Below the pieces are notes generated by a model that had not been told where the DNA came from, made no database searches, and saw only the letters and a list, made by a program, of their open reading frames with translations. A stretch of 13,934 nucleotides of DNA. Origin: an uncultured bacterium. GTDB lineage: Bacteria > Actinomycetota > Coriobacteriia > Coriobacteriales > Coriobacteriaceae. The translations under genes were made by a program, and so were the position numbers. This document shows positions 11,423 to 13,934 of this stretch, in pieces. Position 1 is the stretch's first letter. Every line of letters starts with the position of its first letter. The stretch spans positions 1 to 13,934 of the forward strand of contig CATWBO010000044.1 of the NCBI GenBank assembly GCA_958349055.1, in the 5' to 3' direction.

Positions 11423-13867
11423 ATGAACGCCTTTGACCGATATGCTCCGTTTATCCAGGATTTCATCTACTCCCACGATTGGGAGAGCTTGCGCTCTATC
11501 CAGGTTGCGGCAGCAGATGCAATCTTTAACACGCAAGACAATGTGCTCCTGACAGCATCCACGGCGTCCGGCAAAACCGAGGCGGCCTTCTTTCCCATCC
11601 TGACCGAGTTTTGGGAAAACCCGCCCGCGAGCGTGGGCGCCCTCTACATTGGTCCCCTCAAAGCGCTCATCAACGATCAGTTTGTACGCCTCAACGACCT
11701 GTGCGAAGAAGCCGATATCCCCGTCTGGCACTGGCACGGCGACGTCTCACAGTCGCATAAGGCCAAACTCATCAAAAAGCCGAGCGGCATCTTGCAGATT
11801 ACGCCCGAATCACTCGAGGCGCTTCTGATCCATAAGCACATGGCCATCCCGCGCATGTTTTGCGACCTGCGCTATGTCGTTATCGACGAGGTCCACTCGC
11901 TCATGCGCGGCGACCGTGGCGGCCAGACGCTCTGTCTTATCGAGCGCCTTTCGCGCATGGCAGGCGTGCAGCCCCGCCGCATCGGCCTTTCGGCTACCAT
12001 CGGGGACCCCGAGCGCACGGGCGCTTTTCTCTCACAGGGAACAGGACGCGACTGCGTTATCCCCCGTTTTGAAGAACCGCGCCGCGTGTGGCGCATCTCC
12101 ATGGAGCACTTCTACAACTCGGGCCCCCAGGCGCAGCAACGAGGATTTATGAGCGCAGGTCCGCAGGAAGCTGAGGTGCTCGCATGCGAGCGCATTGAAG
12201 CAGCGGCACCCGCGGCACTGCCCGCCGGCACCCAAGATATGCGCCACAGCGGACAACTCACACAGGAGGAACGCCGCCAACGTCGCGAGCGAGCGCGAGG
12301 CAAGGCCGCCCCTAAGGACCGTCGCACTTCCTCGGCTCCCGAGGGAGAAGTCGACATCCCGCGAGCGACCGAGCAGGCGCTGCTCAACCCCACCGATACC
12401 GCGCCCGACAACGCCGATCCCGGCATGGGCTATATCTTTGAACATACCCGCGGCCGCAAGTGCCTGGTCTTTGCCAACTCGCGCGAGGAGGCAGAGGCCG
12501 TGTGCTCCATGCTGCGCAGCTACTGTGAGAACCGGCACGAGCCCGACCGCTTTCTTATCCATCATGGCAACCTCTCGGCATCGCTACGCGAGACCGCCGA
12601 GGAGCTCATGCGCGACGAGGAACAGGCGCAGACAACCGTCACCACCTCCACGCTGGAGCTCGGTATTGATATCGGCCGTCTGGAGCGCGCGTTTCAGATC
12701 GACGCACCGTTTACCGTCAGCTCCTTTTTGCAGCGCATGGGGCGTACGGGCCGCCGCGATCTTCCGCCCGAGATGTGGTTTGTCATGCGCGAGGAAGAGC
12801 CCGAGCCGCGCACGATGATGCCCGAGACCATTCCCTGGAAGCTTCTGCAGGGCATCGCACTCGTGCAACTCTATCGCGAGGAAAAGTGGGTTGAGCCGCC
12901 CGAGCTCGATCGGCTCCCCTACAGTTTGCTCTATCACCAGACCATGTCGACGCTCGCCAGCACCGGCGAGCTCACGCCGGCCGAACTTGCCCAGCGCGTG
13001 CTCACGCTCAGCTATTTCCACCGTGTCTCGGCCGACGACTACCGTGTGCTGCTACGCCACCTCATCAAAATCGACCATATCCAGGTCACCGAGGGCGGCG
13101 GGCTCATCGTGGGCCTCGCGGGCGAGCGCATCATCAACAACTTTAAGTTCTACGCCGTGTTCCAGGAGAACGAGGAGTTTACCGTTCGCAGCGAATCGGC
13201 CGAGCTGGGCACGATCGTCAATCCGCCACCGCCCGGCGAACGCATCGCCATCGCAGGCCATTGCTGGATCGTCGAGGAAGTGGACTGGAAGCGTCACACC
13301 GTCTTTGCCACGCAGGTCAAGGGCCGTGTGCCGGCCTACTTTGGCGACTGTCCCGGAGACATCAATACGCATGTGCTCGGGCGCATGCGCCAAGCGCTCA
13401 ACGAGCATGCGGCATATCCGTACCTCATGGGTAACGCACGAGCACGCCTTGCGCAGGCTCGTCATACGGCTGAGATTTCGGGCGCGGGAACTAAACCGCT
13501 CATCAACCTGGGCGGCGACACCTGGGTGCTCTTCCCCTGGCTGGGCAGCTATGCCTTCTTGGCACTCGAGCGTATGCTCAAAATTAAATGCGCCGCAGAG
13601 CTGGGCCTTCGCGGGCTCGACCCGTCACGCCCGTACTTTATGCAGTTTAAGATGAAGGCCGACGAGGAGACGTTCTTTGAGGTGCTCGCTGCCGAGGCCG
13701 AGAAAGACTTCGGTCCTATCGAGCTCGTCTATCCCGGCGAGGTGCCCTACTTCGATCGTTACGACGAATTCGTTCCCGAGGAACTCGTGCGCAAAGGCTT
13801 TGCCGAAGGCGTTCTCGACATCGAAGGCATGAAGCAACGCGTCCTCGGCTGGCGCGACCACGCCTAA
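11423..13867 (+). CDS. brxHI: Superfamily II DEAD/DEAH helicase, BrxHI/Lhr-like
   Basis: An 814-residue DNA helicase resembling BrxHI of type 2 BREX and the Lhr family. Motif I is ASGKTEA (48-54), Ia is GPLKAL (77-82), II is DEVH (155-158), III is SAT (190-192), IV is CLVFANSREEAE (347-358), V is STLELGIDIG (409-418) and VI is QRMGRTGRR (437-445), so all catalytic motifs are intact. Between motifs III and IV lies a variable stretch (about 233-335) with a very basic run around 281-301. The region after 490 matches the winged-helix and C-terminal parts of Lhr-type proteins (GERIAIAGHCWIVEEVDW, 605-622; YDEFVPEELV, 780-789). AGGAGG lies three bases before the ATG. Predicted activity is ATP-driven 3'-5' translocation and strand separation, by family. 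Its position behind brxD supports BrxHI over a housekeeping Lhr. Confidence 0.87.
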   Translation: MNAFDRYAPFIQDFIYSHDWESLRSIQVAAADAIFNTQDNVLLTASTASGKTEAAFFPILTEFWENPPASVGALYIGPLKALINDQFVRLNDLCEEADIPVWHWHGDVSQSHKAKLIKKPSGILQITPESLEALLIHKHMAIPRMFCDLRYVVIDEVHSLMRGDRGGQTLCLIERLSRMAGVQPRRIGLSATIGDPERTGAFLSQGTGRDCVIPRFEEPRRVWRISMEHFYNSGPQAQQRGFMSAGPQEAEVLACERIEAAAPAALPAGTQDMRHSGQLTQEERRQRRERARGKAAPKDRRTSSAPEGEVDIPRATEQALLNPTDTAPDNADPGMGYIFEHTRGRKCLVFANSREEAEAVCSMLRSYCENRHEPDRFLIHHGNLSASLRETAEELMRDEEQAQTTVTTSTLELGIDIGRLERAFQIDAPFTVSSFLQRMGRTGRRDLPPEMWFVMREEEPEPRTMMPETIPWKLLQGIALVQLYREEKWVEPPELDRLPYSLLYHQTMSTLASTGELTPAELAQRVLTLSYFHRVSADDYRVLLRHLIKIDHIQVTEGGGLIVGLAGERIINNFKFYAVFQENEEFTVRSESAELGTIVNPPPPGERIAIAGHCWIVEEVDWKRHTVFATQVKGRVPAYFGDCPGDINTHVLGRMRQALNEHAAYPYLMGNARARLAQARHTAEISGAGTKPLINLGGDTWVLFPWLGSYAFLALERMLKIKCAAELGLRGLDPSRPYFMQFKMKADEETFFEVLAAEAEKDFGPIELVYPGEVPYFDRYDEFVPEELVRKGFAEGVLDIEGMKQRVLGWRDHA

Positions 13868-13881
13868 GACCAGTCTTTTTG
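13866..13881 (+). terminator. Weak terminator-like hairpin after the helicase
   Basis: AAGA and TCTT (within AAGACCAGTCTT) form a 4-bp stem overlapping the stop codon, and TTTTT follows. The T tract is good but the stem is too short for confidence. Nothing else is recognisable to the end of the window; the 67 bases hold no gene. Confidence 0.25.
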
Positions 13882-13934
13882 GGACGTGTCTCTATAGTTT
13901 TGTCAACCGCGCGCTTCGCGACATTTCGGCACGA

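Noticed and set aside
8257..13867. A complete BREX system
   Set aside because: Only brxD- and brxHI-like genes are present; there is no PglX methyltransferase, PglZ phosphatase, PglW or PglY in the window.
13881..13934. Promoter for a further gene at the right edge (TATAGT at 13893-13898)
   Set aside because: No -35 box at suitable distance and no start codon with ribosome binding site before the window ends.

Overview
The window is GC-rich, densely coding DNA without IS elements, CRISPR arrays, tRNAs or rRNAs. High-GC codon use, an electron-bifurcating type lactate/hydroxyacid oxidation operon with a ferredoxin-bearing EtfA, and a cluster of Gram-positive secreted and anchored surface proteins suggest an anaerobic gut actinobacterium, most likely a Coriobacteriia member such as Collinsella. 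That placement is an inference from gene content, not from a marker gene.

Left block (153-3781, minus strand): a three-gene operon encoding a GlcD/LctD-type FAD oxidase, EtfB and an EtfA with an N-terminal 2x[4Fe-4S] domain. The coding regions overlap by 4 bases or abut, and a long hairpin terminator follows at 67-101. Together they resemble the LDH/EtfAB complex of anaerobes, which oxidises lactate with NAD+ at the cost of reduced ferredoxin. A 346-base intergenic region (3782-4127), rich in short repeats, separates this operon from a divergent one.

Middle block (4128-7334, plus strand): five closely spaced genes. In order they encode a small acidic cytoplasmic protein, a single-pass membrane protein, a secreted WxL-like beta protein, a tiny secreted protein ending in a degenerate sortase-like signal (LAQTD, then a hydrophobic stretch and a basic tail), and a 476-residue secreted protein with two CxxC pairs. 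This looks like an uncharacterised surface assembly. A DUF554 membrane protein (7453-8169) follows, apparently with its own promoter.

Right block (8257-13867, plus strand): a three-gene unit encoding a TerB_N/TerB_C protein, a BrxD-type P-loop ATPase and a BrxHI/Lhr-type superfamily II helicase. BrxD and BrxHI are known from type 2 BREX phage defence, but no PglX methyltransferase, PglZ, PglW or PglY is present here, and a TerB protein leads the unit instead. It is the best candidate in the window for a little-described DNA-processing or anti-phage system, and it could continue past the right edge.
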